This document shows positions 28,201-37,734 of a stretch of DNA of 64,000 nucleotides, in pieces (within the stretch, counting starts at the first letter, position 1; every line of letters begins with the position of its first letter). The notes beneath the pieces were generated by a model. That model saw only the letters and a program-made list of their open reading frames with translations. It made no database searches and was not told the origin of the DNA. This DNA comes from Actinopolymorpha rutila (GTDB lineage Bacteria; Actinomycetota; Actinomycetes; Propionibacteriales; Actinopolymorphaceae): assembly GCF_013407855.1 (NCBI RefSeq), contig NZ_JACBZH010000001.1, forward strand, positions 1,798,001 through 1,862,000, given 5' to 3'. The position numbers and the translations under genes are program-made.

Positions 28201-29097
28201 GAGCTTGTTGTTCCGTGCGCGGCGTACGACGTCTTCGTACGCGCTCCAGAACGAGGCGAAGTCGAGGGTCTCGGCGCCCTTGATGTTGGGAACCAGCAGC
28301 TGCCGGGTGCCGTCGGGCTTCTGGATGTCGATCGCCAGGCCGAGGGCCAGGTGGGGCGGCTTGACCAGGGTGGGCTTGCCGTCGACCTCGGTGTAGCCGT
28401 GGTTCATCTCCGGCATCGAGCGGACCGCCTTGGCGATCGCGTAGCCGATGATGTGGGTGAAGCTGACCTTGCCGCCGCGGGAGCGGGCGAGGTGGTTGTT
28501 GATGACGATGCGGTTGTCGATGAGCAGCTTCACCGGCACGTGACGCACGCTGGTCGCGGTCGGGACGGCGAGGCTCTCGTCCATGTTCTTGGCCGTACGG
28601 GCGGCGGCGCCGCGCAGCGTGACGAGCTCCGGCTCGGCAGCCTTCGTCTCCTCCGCCGGGGCGGCGCCGGCCCTGCCGGACGCGGGCCTGGCGGGAGCGG
28701 CCTTCGCGGGGGCGGCCTTCGCGGGCGCGGGCTTCGCGGGAGTGGCCTTACCGGAGGGAGCCTTGCTCGGCGCGGACCTCTCCGGAGCCGGCTTGGCGGG
28801 AGCGGCAGCCTTCGGCCGGTCGGGCGCCTGCCTGTCCGATCCGGACCGACTGGGTGCGGCCGAAGCGCCGTTCGTCCCCGAAGCGCCACCGGACCCCTTG
28901 GCCTTGGCCGAGCCGCCGGCCGTGCCCGCGTCGGCGGCACTGCCGTTGCGGTCGGGCTGGTAGTCGCGGAAGAAGGCCAGCCAGGCCTTGTCCACGGAGT
29001 CAGGGTCGTTCAGGTAGCGCTGGTACATCTCGTCGACGAGCCACTCGTTCGTCCCGAACTGGGACAGCGGGTCGTTGTGCGAGGACTGGGACGCCAC
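25291..29097 (-). CDS. kgd: Multifunctional 2-oxoglutarate metabolism enzyme (Kgd)
   Basis: 1268 aa fusion of E1 and E2 activities: 2-oxoglutarate decarboxylase/dehydrogenase and carboligase of the TCA cycle in actinomycetes. Residues 10-45 form the E1 N-terminal segment ([13 protein letters not shown]); 50-140 is an Ala/Pro/Lys linker; 155-390 is the E2 acyltransferase core with [13 protein letters not shown]; 395-1268 is the ThDP E1 domain ([43 protein letters not shown]). It has no lipoyl domain, so it relies on another E2. Negative control by GarA/OdhI is known for the family. GTG start; the upstream 140 bases hold the promoter. Confidence 0.96.
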   Translation of the reverse strand: MASQSSHNDPLSQFGTNEWLVDEMYQRYLNDPDSVDKAWLAFFRDYQPDRNGSAADAGTAGGSAKAKGSGGASGTNGASAAPSRSGSDRQAPDRPKAAAPAKPAPERSAPSKAPSGKATPAKPAPAKAAPAKAAPARPASGRAGAAPAEETKAAEPELVTLRGAAARTAKNMDESLAVPTATSVRHVPVKLLIDNRIVINNHLARSRGGKVSFTHIIGYAIAKAVRSMPEMNHGYTEVDGKPTLVKPPHLALGLAIDIQKPDGTRQLLVPNIKGAETLDFASFWSAYEDVVRRARNNKLTVEDFRGTSISLTNPGTIGTSHSVPRLMAGQGAIIGVGAMEYPAAYQGAAEETMNRLAVSKVMTLTSTYDHRVIQGAQSGEFLRRVHQLLLGDEDFYDEIFAALRIPYEPVRWVSDIPTSHDDEIGKQARVLELIHAYRVRGHLIADTDPLDYKVRRHEDLDVVTHGLTLWDLDREFATGSFGGGKRFMMLRHILGLLRDAYSRTIGIEYMHMQEPDERRWIQDRVERPQDRLPQQEQLRILSKLNQAEAFETFLQTKYVGQRRFSLEGGESAIALLDEVCEQAAMAGLDEVTIGMAHRGRLNVLANIAGKRAAHIFREFEGNIDPRTIQGSGDVKYHLGAEGEFTADSGAKIKVSVAANPSHLEAVDPVLEGIARAKQDILNRGLEFPVLPVLVHGDAAFAGQGVVAETLNLSQLRGYRTGGTIHVIVNNQVGFTTSPTASRSSTYCTDVARMIQAPIFHVNGDDPEACIRVARLAFEYRQTFHKDVVIDVISYRRRGHNETDDPSFTQPKMYDLIEGKRSVRKLYTEALIGRGDISVEEAEQALRDYQERLERVFAEVRAAKNAPSDDYLTAPDYPEKPAAGADTSVSLETLKRIADAHVSTPEGFTVHPKVLPQLQRRAAAITDGPIDWATAEIIAFGSLLMAGRPVRLAGQDSRRGTFVQRFATIVDRHTSEEWTPLQNLDEDQGPFYIYDSLLSEFAAMGFEYGYSVARPDALVLWEAQFGDFHNGAQTIIDEFISAGEAKWGQLSGVVLLLPHGYEGQGPDHSSGRIERFLQLASDDSMTVAQPSSPVNYFHLLRWHSLGAVHRPMVVFTPKSMLRSKAATSRPEDFTRGRFLPVIGDDTVDPGNVERVVMCSGKIAWELLAERKRREGAEPRTAIVRVEQLSPLPAEALRAELTKFDGARELVWAQDEPSNQGAWPHMALNFVPQLGQSVRLAARPASAAPAVGSGAVHKTEQAALFDSVFG

Positions 29098-29229
29098 GGC
29101 GTTGATCGCCTCTTCCGCTCACCATGATCGTTTGGACCGATTGTTCGGCTTCCGGGAACCAAGCCTAGTCGCCGAGTTCAACTCCGTTGGTCCCGGAGCA
29201 GGGGTTTTGGTTACGAGCCGGACCACGGC

Positions 29230-29269
29230 CGACGACACCGTGTGGGCGAGCGCCCACACGGTGTTGTCG
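29230..29269 (-). terminator. Long inverted repeat, terminator of the low-complexity protein gene
   Basis: CGACGACACCGTGTGGGCG and CGCCCACACGGTGTTGTCG are inverted copies with one mismatch, two bases apart. It starts 20 bases beyond the stop at 29289 on the minus strand. No T-run. Confidence 0.8.
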
Positions 29270-29288
29270 AAGCTGGTCTCGGCCCTGG

Positions 29289-30785
29289 TCAGCGGCGGTC
29301 TTCGGGAAGCTCCGAGGCCGCCAGGACAGACCGGAACAAGCTGCGGTAACGGCGCATGATCGACAGTAGCTCGTCAGTGCCGAGGTCGGCGTCGTCACGC
29401 CAGTCGCGCTCGATCCGGTCGCGGTGCTCGGTGAACGTCGAGGTGACGAACACCATGGCCTCGCCGACGAGCAGGCCGGCTTCGTGCGCGGCATCGCGCG
29501 GGTCGTCCAGGAGCTTGGCCTGGGCGTCCAGCCACCGCTGCTGGAGGTCGTCGATCCGGCGCCGGCGCTCGGCGCCGTCCCGCTCGGTGTGGTCGGCGTG
29601 GCCGGCATGGTCGGTCACCGAGTCGTTCGCGCCCGGTCCGTCGCCGGTGGGCTCCTTGCCCAGGTTGCTGTCACCCAGGTTGCTGTCGCTCTGGACAGCG
29701 GCGCGCCGGTCCGACTCGTCCGAGACGTGCGAGGCGTTCGTGACGTCCGAAGTGTCCGGGAGGGCCAGGACGTCGGAGCTGTCCGGCCTGTGCGTGCTCT
29801 CCGCGCTCTCCATGCTCTCTGCGCTCTCCATGCTGTCTGGGCTCTCCTGGCCGTCCTGGCGGTTACGGCCCGGCACCGACCCCGCGGCTGCGGAACTGTG
29901 ATCGTCAGCTGGGCCGGCCCAGCTGTCCCGCTTGCGTCCATCGGCCTCGGGCGAGTCGGCCCGGCCGGTGAAGGGGCGTTCGGACACCGCGCCGACCGGC
30001 GCCTCCTGCTCGCGGTCCACCGGCGTCTGCTCCTGCGGCTCGCGGCCGAGTTCGGTGTCCGACCGGTCGCGGTCCTCTCGGTCAAGGTCCGGGCGCTCGA
30101 CGTCGGCCCGGTCGGTCGCGGGGCGCTCGACCTCGGGGCGCTCGACCTCGGGCCGGTCGGCGTCGGGCCGGTCGGTCTCCGGGCGCGCGACGTCGGCACG
30201 TCCGGTCGGAGGCCGCCCGGCGTCGTGCCGGCCGAACGCTCCGCCGGCGGAGCTGTCGGGAGCGTGCGGCGGCTCGCCGCCCCAGGCGGGCTCACCTGCC
30301 GAGCCCGGCTGGGTCCGCCGGAACACCGGCCGCTCGACGTCGCCGCCGGACCGGAACGAACCGGGCGCCTGCGCGGGCCGGCCCATGCCGTGCACCCGAT
30401 CCTGTGGTCCGGTACGGAAGTCGCTCGGGGGAGTACGGAGCCCGCGCGGGGTGAACGCCGCATCGAAGTCGTCCGGCTGCCTGCCCTCACCACCGGTGGC
30501 CCGCGCCCCCTGCTGGTGCTGCGACCCGGAACCGAACGCCGGGCGCTCCTGGTCGTGGCCCGACTCGGGACGCCGCCCGTGCTCGGGGGAATAGTCCTGG
30601 CCGCCGTCGCCCGGCCGCTCGTCCCCCTCGGCGCCCGCGTCGCCCGGACCGTTGTCCGCAGGGAACGGCTGGAACGCCTGGGTCTGGTCGTCGTACTGCT
30701 CGTTGCCCTCGTTGTCCTCGCTGTCCTCAGGCGGCGAGGTGAGCCGCTCCAGCCAGGACTTCCGGCCCTTCTGGACGTCCTTCAT
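29289..30785 (-). CDS. Hypothetical protein, low-complexity Asp/Glu/Arg-rich with conserved C-terminal helical domain
   Basis: 498 aa. Residues 1-390 are low complexity and probably unfolded, with internal repeats such as DRPEVERPEVERPATDR and MESAESMESAESTHRPD. The last 100 residues (RRRIDDLQQRWLDAQAKL...HEAGLLVGEAMVF...YRSLFRSVLA) form a helical domain seen at the C-terminus of several actinomycete proteins of unknown role. No signal peptide or membrane helix. ATG at 30785 after GGGAGGAA. Family unnamed to me. Confidence 0.7.
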   Translation of the reverse strand: MKDVQKGRKSWLERLTSPPEDSEDNEGNEQYDDQTQAFQPFPADNGPGDAGAEGDERPGDGGQDYSPEHGRRPESGHDQERPAFGSGSQHQQGARATGGEGRQPDDFDAAFTPRGLRTPPSDFRTGPQDRVHGMGRPAQAPGSFRSGGDVERPVFRRTQPGSAGEPAWGGEPPHAPDSSAGGAFGRHDAGRPPTGRADVARPETDRPDADRPEVERPEVERPATDRADVERPDLDREDRDRSDTELGREPQEQTPVDREQEAPVGAVSERPFTGRADSPEADGRKRDSWAGPADDHSSAAAGSVPGRNRQDGQESPDSMESAESMESAESTHRPDSSDVLALPDTSDVTNASHVSDESDRRAAVQSDSNLGDSNLGKEPTGDGPGANDSVTDHAGHADHTERDGAERRRRIDDLQQRWLDAQAKLLDDPRDAAHEAGLLVGEAMVFVTSTFTEHRDRIERDWRDDADLGTDELLSIMRRYRSLFRSVLAASELPEDRR

Positions 30786-31059
30786 CGAACGTTCCTCCCA
30801 CCTGGGAAAAGCTGTTGGATTGCAGAGGTTTGACCGCTTGGTCCCGGGCAGCCTCCAGCACGGGTGATCCTCTGTCAAGCCGCCTCCGAGGCACCCCGGA
30901 GCCGCTTCCGAACCGCTCCCGACAGGCCGGTCATACGCGTCGGGAGGACCGAAATCGGGGTACCTTGTGCGAAAGTTCCTCCTCGTCGGGTCCGGGCGCT
31001 TCATCGGCCGGACAGGTCGCCGCCGGCCCGACGGTCGGCTTCGTCACGGGGTGAGGCGG

Positions 31060-31875
31060 ATGGAGACCGGGGTGGCCAACACGTCGGCGCGCGGCCGGTC
31101 GGCCGGCATGCCGCGTTCGCTTCGCCCGAACGGCGCCGACGCCGACCGCGAGTCCGATCGCAAGCCGTGGGTCGGCCGTTCGTACGCCCATCTGGTGCTG
31201 CCGGTTCCGCACCTGGACGAACGCCGCCGCGAACTCCTCGACCGGGCGGTACGCGGCCCGGCCGGCGGTGTGGGGGACGACGACGGCGGCGGCGCGCCGC
31301 GGTCCGGCCGGGGCGTCCGTACCTGGCAGGTGGTCAACGCCGAGGCCGACGCCGAGCCCGGGGTCCCGGTGCTTCGCCGGCAGTGGAGGCATCCGAGCGG
31401 TGACTCGCTGCTGCTGGTGGTCCTCGGGTGGTACCCCCTGGTGGTCACCGTGGGGCCGGAGTCGGCGGCCTCGATCCGGGCCCGCCGAGCGCTGCGCCGG
31501 GTGGTGGACGCCGCGCGGTCGGCGGGTGGGCGGACGGTGCCCGACGCCGACCTGTCGCGGGTGCTGGCGCAGAGCCGGGAACGCTGGGAGCGCGCGGTCG
31601 CTCTCCGGCAGGTGATCGAGGAACGCCGTACCTGGCTGGAGTGCCGGCACTGCCGCGGTTGCGGCGAGTGGTCCGCGTACGGCGTACTGCACTGCCGTGG
31701 ATGTGCGCGCAGGTTCGCCCCGGCCGACGACGCCGAGCGGGACGAGCGCGGCCGGATCGCGGCGGAGGAGTCGGCCCGCGCCGAACGCGAGCTGGCCGAG
31801 CTGGGTTCGGGAACCGGGCTGTTCGCCGACTGGCCGCACCGGTCCGAGAGCGACGAGCGGGGCGCGGACCGGTGA
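31060..31875 (+). CDS. Zinc-ribbon protein of unknown function
   Basis: 271 aa, soluble and rich in Arg/Glu. A four-cysteine zinc ribbon lies near residue 195: CRHCRGCGEWSAYGVLHCRG (CxxC...CxxC). N-terminal domain contains SYAHLVLPVPHLDERRREL and LLLVVLGWYPLVVTVGPES, of unknown fold. I use ATG 31060 (after GGGGTGAGG); an in-frame start 93 bases earlier is possible. Its stop overlaps the next start (GTGA), so it is translationally coupled to the TraD-like membrane protein. Confidence 0.65.
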   Translation: METGVANTSARGRSAGMPRSLRPNGADADRESDRKPWVGRSYAHLVLPVPHLDERRRELLDRAVRGPAGGVGDDDGGGAPRSGRGVRTWQVVNAEADAEPGVPVLRRQWRHPSGDSLLLVVLGWYPLVVTVGPESAASIRARRALRRVVDAARSAGGRTVPDADLSRVLAQSRERWERAVALRQVIEERRTWLECRHCRGCGEWSAYGVLHCRGCARRFAPADDAERDERGRIAAEESARAERELAELGSGTGLFADWPHRSESDERGADR

Positions 31876-34241
31876 CGGGTCGACGGCCCGTACCCCCGGC
31901 CGGTGGGACGACCGGAGCACCACGGGAGCCGGGGTCCTCGGCGGGGACCGGCGAGCGCTGGGGGTGGGAGCTGCGGGCACCCGAGGTCACCCCGCCGCAG
32001 CCGTTCGCCGACCAGCCACCCGGACTCCCACCCGCCGACGCGCCGTGGCTGACCAGGCTGGCCGGCCGCCGCGACCGCACCCCGCTGGGCTGGTGGTCGC
32101 ACGTACGCCGGGTCTGCGGGCTCGCCCTGTGCGGCGGTGCGACCTGGATGTCCACGGCGCTGTCCGGCGACGTCGGGCACTGGACGACCGGCACGCTCGG
32201 CGCGGGCACGGCGGTCGTCGGCTACTTCACCGTCCGGCCGCTCGTCCTGCCGTGGTGGAGCGACCTGCGCTACCGCCGCTGGCGGCGCTCCGTCCTCGCC
32301 GACCAGGGCCCGGTGCTCGCCCAGACCCGCGAGTGGGCGCGCCGGCGGGCGGAGCATGACCGCGTCCGGACGGCCGCCGAGCGCCCCCAGCGCTGGGAGC
32401 CGGTGCGTCCGGTGACCACCCATCGTGTCGACGTCTACGGCGGCGATCCCGATGGCGCGGGCGCGCTGCTGCTGAGCGTGGCGGGTTCGCTGCTGGACAC
32501 CGGTGCGGAGGTCACCCTCGTGGACCTCTCCCAGGACGGGATCTCCCATTCGGTGACGCGGAAGGCGCGCGAGGATCACCGGGCGGTCGAGGCGGTCCTG
32601 CTTCCCGACGGCCTGGCCGCCCTCGACCTGCTCGCCGGCCTGTCCGCGGAGGACGTCGGCGGCGTGGTCGCGGAGGCGGTGCACGTGACCGAACGCGAGC
32701 GAGCCCCGGGCGGCGACCGCACGCTGGACGCCACCCTGATCGAGCAGCTCTGTGGCTGTCTGAGCGGCCCGCTGACCTTCACCCGGCTGCACGCGTCGGT
32801 GCGGGTCGTCGCCTACCAGGAGGCGTGCCCTCCGCAGCTGACGCGGGAGGAGTACGACCGGCTGACCGGCCTGCTGGGCGAGGGTGCCCGGCGGTCCACC
32901 GAGGCCCGGTTGTTCCGGTTGGCCGCCGCGTTGCGGCGGCTCGCGGCGCTGGAGTCCGAATCCCGGCCAGGCGCCGGGTCCGAGGGCTCGCCGGCCGAAC
33001 CGGCCGCGCGCCCCGCCCTGAAGGTGTGGGAGCTGTCCGAACGCGTCGGCGACCTCGCCGGCGACCTGCTCGCCCACGTGGTGTTCCAGGTGCTTCTGTA
33101 CCGCCTGCGCGGTGAGGAGGACCTGTCGGGCCAGGTGGTGGCACTGGTCGGCGCGGACCGGTTCCGTCGTACGCACATCGAACGCCTGGACCGGCTGGCC
33201 CGCCGGCGAGGTGTCCGACTCGTGCTGCTCTTCCGGCATCTGCGCGAGGACGCGGTCGAGGTGCTCGGCGGCGGGGAGGCGGTGATGTTCCTGCGGCTCG
33301 GCAACGCGCGCGAGGCCGAGCAGGCGGCGGCGTTCATCGGGCGTGACCACCGGCTGGTGCTCAGCCAGTTCACCGTGTCGCGCAGCGCCAGCCTGGCCAC
33401 GACGGTGGGCACGTCGCGGGCCGACAGCGTGAGCGACCAGCAGGCGAAGACGAGCGGGCGGCAGTGGTCGCGCAGCCGGGAGTACCACTACGGCGCGCTG
33501 ATGGACTTCCCGCACGACTCCGGGGCCCGCACCAGGATGGACCAGTCGTCGTCGTCCACCGGGCGGAGTACGTCCGCGACCAGCGGAACCAGCCGGTCAG
33601 AACAGTCTGGCAGCACCGAGGGCCAGGCGATGGGCTACCAGCGGGTGTACGAGTTCAGCGTGGAGCCGGCGTTCCTGCAGGCGCTGTCGCCGACGGCGTT
33701 CGTGCTCGTCGACCCTCGCGACCCGGGCAGCCCGCGGCTGGGCGACTGCGGACCCGAACTCTCCCAGGAACAACGCGACGCGACGACCTCGCTTCGCCGG
33801 CCGGAGTTCGGGGCCGACGAGATCGGTACGCGGGTCGGCGACGAGCTTCGCGCGCGGCTGGCCCGGTCGGCGGGGCTGCCGGACGTGGCGGCGCTCGCCG
33901 GTCGCGAGATGCCGGAACCGCCCGGTCTGCCGCGGGCCCCGGCCGGTCCGGGCACCGCCGCCGGCGACCGGGGGCTCCCGGACGTCGAGCGCCTGGGCGA
34001 GGCGGGCAACCGGCCGCCGGAACCGTCGGATCGATGGGACGACGAACCTCCCGCGTACGACGAAAGCTCGGGACACGAAGAGCCCCCGAGCCGCGACGGA
34101 CCTCGACCCGGTGACGAACCCCTTCCGCACGATCCTTCCGTGGCACCCGACGAGCAACCGCTGCGCGAGAGCCGGCTGCCGCGGGAGCGGTGGGAGGGGA
34201 TGTTCCGACGCCGCCCGGACCGGGACGAGCCCCCCGACTGA
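31872..34241 (+). CDS. Membrane protein with TraD/TraG-like domain lacking a P-loop
   Basis: 789 aa. Proline-rich N-terminus, two membrane helices (about residues 80-120), and a soluble domain (180-560) ending in VLLFRHLREDAVEVLGGGEA...RLGNAREAEQAAAFIGRDHR, which resembles the end of TraD/TraG-type coupling ATPases. A Ser/Thr/Arg-rich stretch (SSSSTGRSTSATSGTSRSEQ) and an acidic disordered tail follow. No GxxxxGK[ST] motif exists anywhere, so it cannot be a normal ATPase. No relaxase, VirB4 or other conjugation gene is nearby. GTG start overlaps the zinc-ribbon gene by four bases. Confidence 0.55.
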   Translation: MTGRRPVPPAGGTTGAPREPGSSAGTGERWGWELRAPEVTPPQPFADQPPGLPPADAPWLTRLAGRRDRTPLGWWSHVRRVCGLALCGGATWMSTALSGDVGHWTTGTLGAGTAVVGYFTVRPLVLPWWSDLRYRRWRRSVLADQGPVLAQTREWARRRAEHDRVRTAAERPQRWEPVRPVTTHRVDVYGGDPDGAGALLLSVAGSLLDTGAEVTLVDLSQDGISHSVTRKAREDHRAVEAVLLPDGLAALDLLAGLSAEDVGGVVAEAVHVTERERAPGGDRTLDATLIEQLCGCLSGPLTFTRLHASVRVVAYQEACPPQLTREEYDRLTGLLGEGARRSTEARLFRLAAALRRLAALESESRPGAGSEGSPAEPAARPALKVWELSERVGDLAGDLLAHVVFQVLLYRLRGEEDLSGQVVALVGADRFRRTHIERLDRLARRRGVRLVLLFRHLREDAVEVLGGGEAVMFLRLGNAREAEQAAAFIGRDHRLVLSQFTVSRSASLATTVGTSRADSVSDQQAKTSGRQWSRSREYHYGALMDFPHDSGARTRMDQSSSSTGRSTSATSGTSRSEQSGSTEGQAMGYQRVYEFSVEPAFLQALSPTAFVLVDPRDPGSPRLGDCGPELSQEQRDATTSLRRPEFGADEIGTRVGDELRARLARSAGLPDVAALAGREMPEPPGLPRAPAGPGTAAGDRGLPDVERLGEAGNRPPEPSDRWDDEPPAYDESSGHEEPPSRDGPRPGDEPLPHDPSVAPDEQPLRESRLPRERWEGMFRRRPDRDEPPD

Positions 34242-34628
34242 GGTTCTGCGACGTTTCGTGCTCCTTTCTAATTTCCGGTCCGACAATTCGGTAGTGCGTA
34301 TTCCGGTCCGGTTCGACGGGGATTTCCGGACAACCCGACTGCTGTCCTTCCTCTATGTTCGTCTGCCGCTCACCGAGGAGATCGCCTTACAGCAAAGGGA
34401 GTTCCGGTCGATCGGAAACCCGGCTGCCGGTCGGCCCCGAATTGTCGTTACCTGTCCTTTGTCGAACAATTGGTGACCGTCTTTTCTATCGGGTCCGCTC
34501 CCTGGTCAACAATGTGAAAAAGGTGCGGGACCCGGCGGTCGCGGGCCATAGTCGAAGAAGGTTCGCCGGGCTGCCACTCCCGCACTGTGTGGCAGGCGCT
34601 GCGTCCTCAGGGGCGGAAGGGGAGGGGA
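34242..34628. other. AT-richer intergenic region with repeated TTCCGGTC and an 11-bp inverted repeat
   Basis: 387 bases, clearly lower in GC than neighbouring genes. CGACAATTCGG (34281-34291) and its exact inverse CCGAATTGTCG (34437-34447) lie 145 bases apart; TTCCGG(T/A) recurs at several points between them. No ORF stands out. It should contain the promoter of the LuxR gene, perhaps with the inverted repeats as operators. Confidence 0.5.
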
Positions 34629-37577
34629 ATGCCTGCGAGGTCCGAGGTGGGCGGTGTGGGCTCCTCGGCACCCTCGCTGATTCCGCAGGCGCGCCGCCCA
34701 CCGTCCGCACCGCAAGGCTTCCTTGACGCCAAGGTGACGGTGCCCGTGCCCACGGTGCCGGTGCTGCCGCGCCCTCGGCTGTTCGCGGCGCTGACCGCCG
34801 CGGTGGAGCACCGGGTGACGGTCGTGAACGCCTCCGCCGGTACCGGCAAGACGATGTTGCTCGCCTCGTGGCTGCGCTGGTCGGCCAACCAGCGGGCGGC
34901 CTGGGTTTCGTTCGACAGAGGTGACAACGAGCCGAAGTTCTTCTGGGCGTACGTCGTGGAGTCCCTGCGCCGGGCGTGCGGTGCGCAGGACGCGGCGGTT
35001 CTCGCCGATCTCGGCGGGGCGGACCTGGGCGGTGAGGAGTTTCCGCGGCGCTTCCTGGACGCGGTGGGGCAACTGCGCGAACCCGTGGTCCTGATCGTGG
35101 ACCAGGCGCACGAGATCACCGACTGGCGGCTGCTGGCCGGGCTGGAGACGGTGTTCCGGCACGGTCCGGCGAGCCTGCGGCTCGTGCTCGCCGGGCGCGG
35201 GCAGCCGGCGCTTCCGCTGGCCCGGCTGCGGGTGGCGGGTGAGCTCACGGACCTCGGTTCGGCCGACCTGGCCTGCACCCGTGAGGAGGCGCGCGACCTG
35301 CTGGCGGCGTACGGCGTGCAGGCGGACGATGCCCAGGTCGCCCAGGTGTGGCGACGTACGGAGGGCTGGACGACCGGGCTGCGGCTGGCCGCTCTGTGGT
35401 GGCAGGCGCAGCCGGCCGCGAACCGGGACCTGGTGGCCTTCACCGGCGACGAGCCGCTGGTCGCGGGGTACCTCGACGACGAGATCATGCGCCCGCAACC
35501 GCCCCTGGTCCGGGAGTTCCTGCTGGCGACCTGCCTGGTCGAGCCCGTGTGCGGCGACCTCGCCGACGCGATGACGGGTGAGCGCGACGGCGCCCGGACG
35601 CTGGAGGCGCTCGACCGGGACAACGCCCTGGTCAACGGCGCCGGCGCGGGCAGGGTGTGGTTCGCGTACGCGCCGCTGCTGCGGGAGTTCCTGGCGTACC
35701 GGCTGCGGCGGGAGCGGCCGGCGCAGGAGCCGGACCTCCGGTGCCGCGCGGCACGGTGGTACGCGGGTGCGGGGATGGTGGCCGGCGCGGTGCGCTGTGC
35801 GGTGGCCGCACGCGACTGGGTGCTCGCCGGTGAGATCCTCGGCCGGGACGGCAACCGCGTCTTCGCCAACGGCGAGGGCGCCGAGCTCGAGCCGCTGCTG
35901 GCGTCGATCCCCGCGGAGGACGTCGCCGCGCACGCAGACCTGGCCGCCGCCTGCGCGCACGTACGGCTGAACGCGGGAGACCCCGACGGTGCCGAGGCCC
36001 TGCTCCGGCTGGCCGAGGAGGTGCGGCCCGCGGACGACACCGACGGCTCCCACGACACCGACGAACGGCAGGCGTTCGTCCGGCTGCTGCGCACCGCCCA
36101 GTTGCGGCTACGCCAGACCTGCCTGCGTGGCCGGGTGCCCGCGCCGGACGTGGCACGCGGACGCGAACTCCTCGACCGGGCCCGTACGGCCGGGATCGCC
36201 ACGGACCGTCAGGCCGACGTGGGTGCGCTGGCGTACTGGGTGGGGGTCGCCGAACTCTGGCGCGGCGCCCTGCCCGAGGCGAAGGAGGCGTTCGGGCACG
36301 CCCTCGGCCGGTTGACCGCCGGTGGGCTGCGCCGCTGGGAGGGTCGTACGCGCGACTGGCTTGCCCTGCTGAACGCCCTGGAGGGCCGGTTGGCGGCGGC
36401 CGAGCAGGCGCTGAGCCCCGGTGCGCACCAAGGTGCGGAAGCGGATGCCGCGCCGGAGGCCCGGCCCGCCGGCGGGGACGCGGGTCCGGCTGATGAACGG
36501 GACCGTGTCACCCGCCCCAACTCCTTGCTCGTACGGGATCTGGCCCGCGCCGCGATCGAGCTCGAACGCGACCGGCTGGACCAGGCCTGGACGCTCCTCG
36601 AACCTCACCGCCACGGGGAAACGCGGATCGGGACGGCAGCCGCGCTGAGGGCCGCGTCGGACGGCGACGGCACGAACCCGGCCGATCCGGCCAACCGGAT
36701 CGACTCGGCGGGTTTCGCGGCCGCTGCCGATCCCGCCGACCCGCCGCTGGGCGACCTGCTCGGGGTGCTGCGCGCCCGGGTCCTGCTCCGCCGGGGCGAC
36801 CTCGGCGCCGCGCGTACCGAACTCGCCGCGACCAGGGACGCCGCCGGCCGGCTGCACCCGGTGGTCGACCAGGCGGCCACGCTGCTCGAGGTGGAGATCT
36901 CCACCCACGAGGGAGTCACCGAGCGGGCGACCGAACTCCTCGCCGGGCTGCGCGCCGGCACCGCGCCGACCGAAAGCGCGCCGACCGAAAGCGCCCCGAG
37001 TGCCGTACTTGTCGCCGAGGGACGCACCCTGCTGGCAGCCGGCGACCCCTCGGGCGCACTCGCCGCGGTGGCGCCGTGCCTGGACGCCGACCGGTCTCCC
37101 ACACGCCCGCTGGACACCGTGGCCGCCCTGCTCGTCGCGGCGACCGCGCAGCGCCGGCTGGGTGCGCAGGCGCCCGCGGGTGAGTACCTCGAACGCGCGC
37201 TGGCGCTGGCCGAGCGCGACGAACTGGTGCGGGTCTTCCTGGACGCCGGCCGGGGCGTGCGCGCGCTGCTCACGGTGGTGGTGGCGCCGGAGGGACGGCA
37301 TGCGGCGTTCCGCAGCGCGCTGCTGCACCGGTTCGACGTGGCCCCGGCGGGCGGCTGGAAGGCCAAGTCGAGCGAGCAGGCGATCCGGCTCACCGCGAGC
37401 GAGCGCGCCGTCCTGCGCTACCTGCCCTCGCACCTGACCAACGAGGAGATCGCCCAGGACCTGTGCCTGTCGGTGAACACTGTCAAGTCGCACTTGCGCA
37501 CGCTCTACCGCAAGCTCGGGGTGACCTCGCGGCGGGAGGCGATCGCCCGGGCCCTGCAGATCGACCTGTTGCGCTGA
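34629..37577 (+). CDS. Large LuxR-family (MalT/LAL-type) transcriptional regulator
   Basis: 982 aa, 'large ATP-binding regulator of the LuxR type'. P-loop NASAGTGKT (Lys74) with Walker B VLIVDQAHEI near residue 156, then a winged-helix, a long tetratricopeptide-like helical middle (300-900), and a C-terminal LuxR HTH, LTASERAVLRYLPSHLTNEE and NTVKSHLRTLYRKLGV. MalT-like proteins need an inducer and ATP to oligomerise. ATG after GGAAGGGGAGGGG. No catabolic operon adjoins, so its target cannot be guessed. Insertions of short Ala/Asp/Pro stretches are seen at about 615-640 and 680-705. Confidence 0.88.
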   Translation: MPARSEVGGVGSSAPSLIPQARRPPSAPQGFLDAKVTVPVPTVPVLPRPRLFAALTAAVEHRVTVVNASAGTGKTMLLASWLRWSANQRAAWVSFDRGDNEPKFFWAYVVESLRRACGAQDAAVLADLGGADLGGEEFPRRFLDAVGQLREPVVLIVDQAHEITDWRLLAGLETVFRHGPASLRLVLAGRGQPALPLARLRVAGELTDLGSADLACTREEARDLLAAYGVQADDAQVAQVWRRTEGWTTGLRLAALWWQAQPAANRDLVAFTGDEPLVAGYLDDEIMRPQPPLVREFLLATCLVEPVCGDLADAMTGERDGARTLEALDRDNALVNGAGAGRVWFAYAPLLREFLAYRLRRERPAQEPDLRCRAARWYAGAGMVAGAVRCAVAARDWVLAGEILGRDGNRVFANGEGAELEPLLASIPAEDVAAHADLAAACAHVRLNAGDPDGAEALLRLAEEVRPADDTDGSHDTDERQAFVRLLRTAQLRLRQTCLRGRVPAPDVARGRELLDRARTAGIATDRQADVGALAYWVGVAELWRGALPEAKEAFGHALGRLTAGGLRRWEGRTRDWLALLNALEGRLAAAEQALSPGAHQGAEADAAPEARPAGGDAGPADERDRVTRPNSLLVRDLARAAIELERDRLDQAWTLLEPHRHGETRIGTAAALRAASDGDGTNPADPANRIDSAGFAAAADPADPPLGDLLGVLRARVLLRRGDLGAARTELAATRDAAGRLHPVVDQAATLLEVEISTHEGVTERATELLAGLRAGTAPTESAPTESAPSAVLVAEGRTLLAAGDPSGALAAVAPCLDADRSPTRPLDTVAALLVAATAQRRLGAQAPAGEYLERALALAERDELVRVFLDAGRGVRALLTVVVAPEGRHAAFRSALLHRFDVAPAGGWKAKSSEQAIRLTASERAVLRYLPSHLTNEEIAQDLCLSVNTVKSHLRTLYRKLGVTSRREAIARALQIDLLR

Positions 37578-37660
37578 CCGCGTTTCGCCTGTGGACACAG
37601 GCGAAACGTCACCGGGTCGACCACGGAACACCCACCGAACACCAACCAACACCCACCGAA

Positions 37661-37714
37661 CACACAGCGGCCGGGACGGTCCCGGTCTCCCGGTGCCGCC
37701 CCGGCCGCTGGTGT
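37661..37714. terminator. Bidirectional terminator after the LuxR gene
   Basis: CAGCGGCCGGG (37665-37675) pairs with CCCGGCCGCTG (37700-37710); outer ACAC/GTGT bases extend the stem. It separates the convergent LuxR and DUF7144 genes. Just before it, AACACCCACCGAACAC occurs twice (37627-37663). Confidence 0.75.
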
Positions 37715-37734
37715 TTGCGGGTGCCTTCTCCGGG

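Noticed and set aside
25279..29127. 1282-codon plus-strand frame opposite kgd
   Set aside because: It mirrors kgd on the other strand; the translation is Val/Leu/Arg/His-rich with no domain. A GC-rich shadow frame.
31872..34241. Conjugative element coupling protein
   Set aside because: No Walker A and no relaxase, integrase or att sites nearby.
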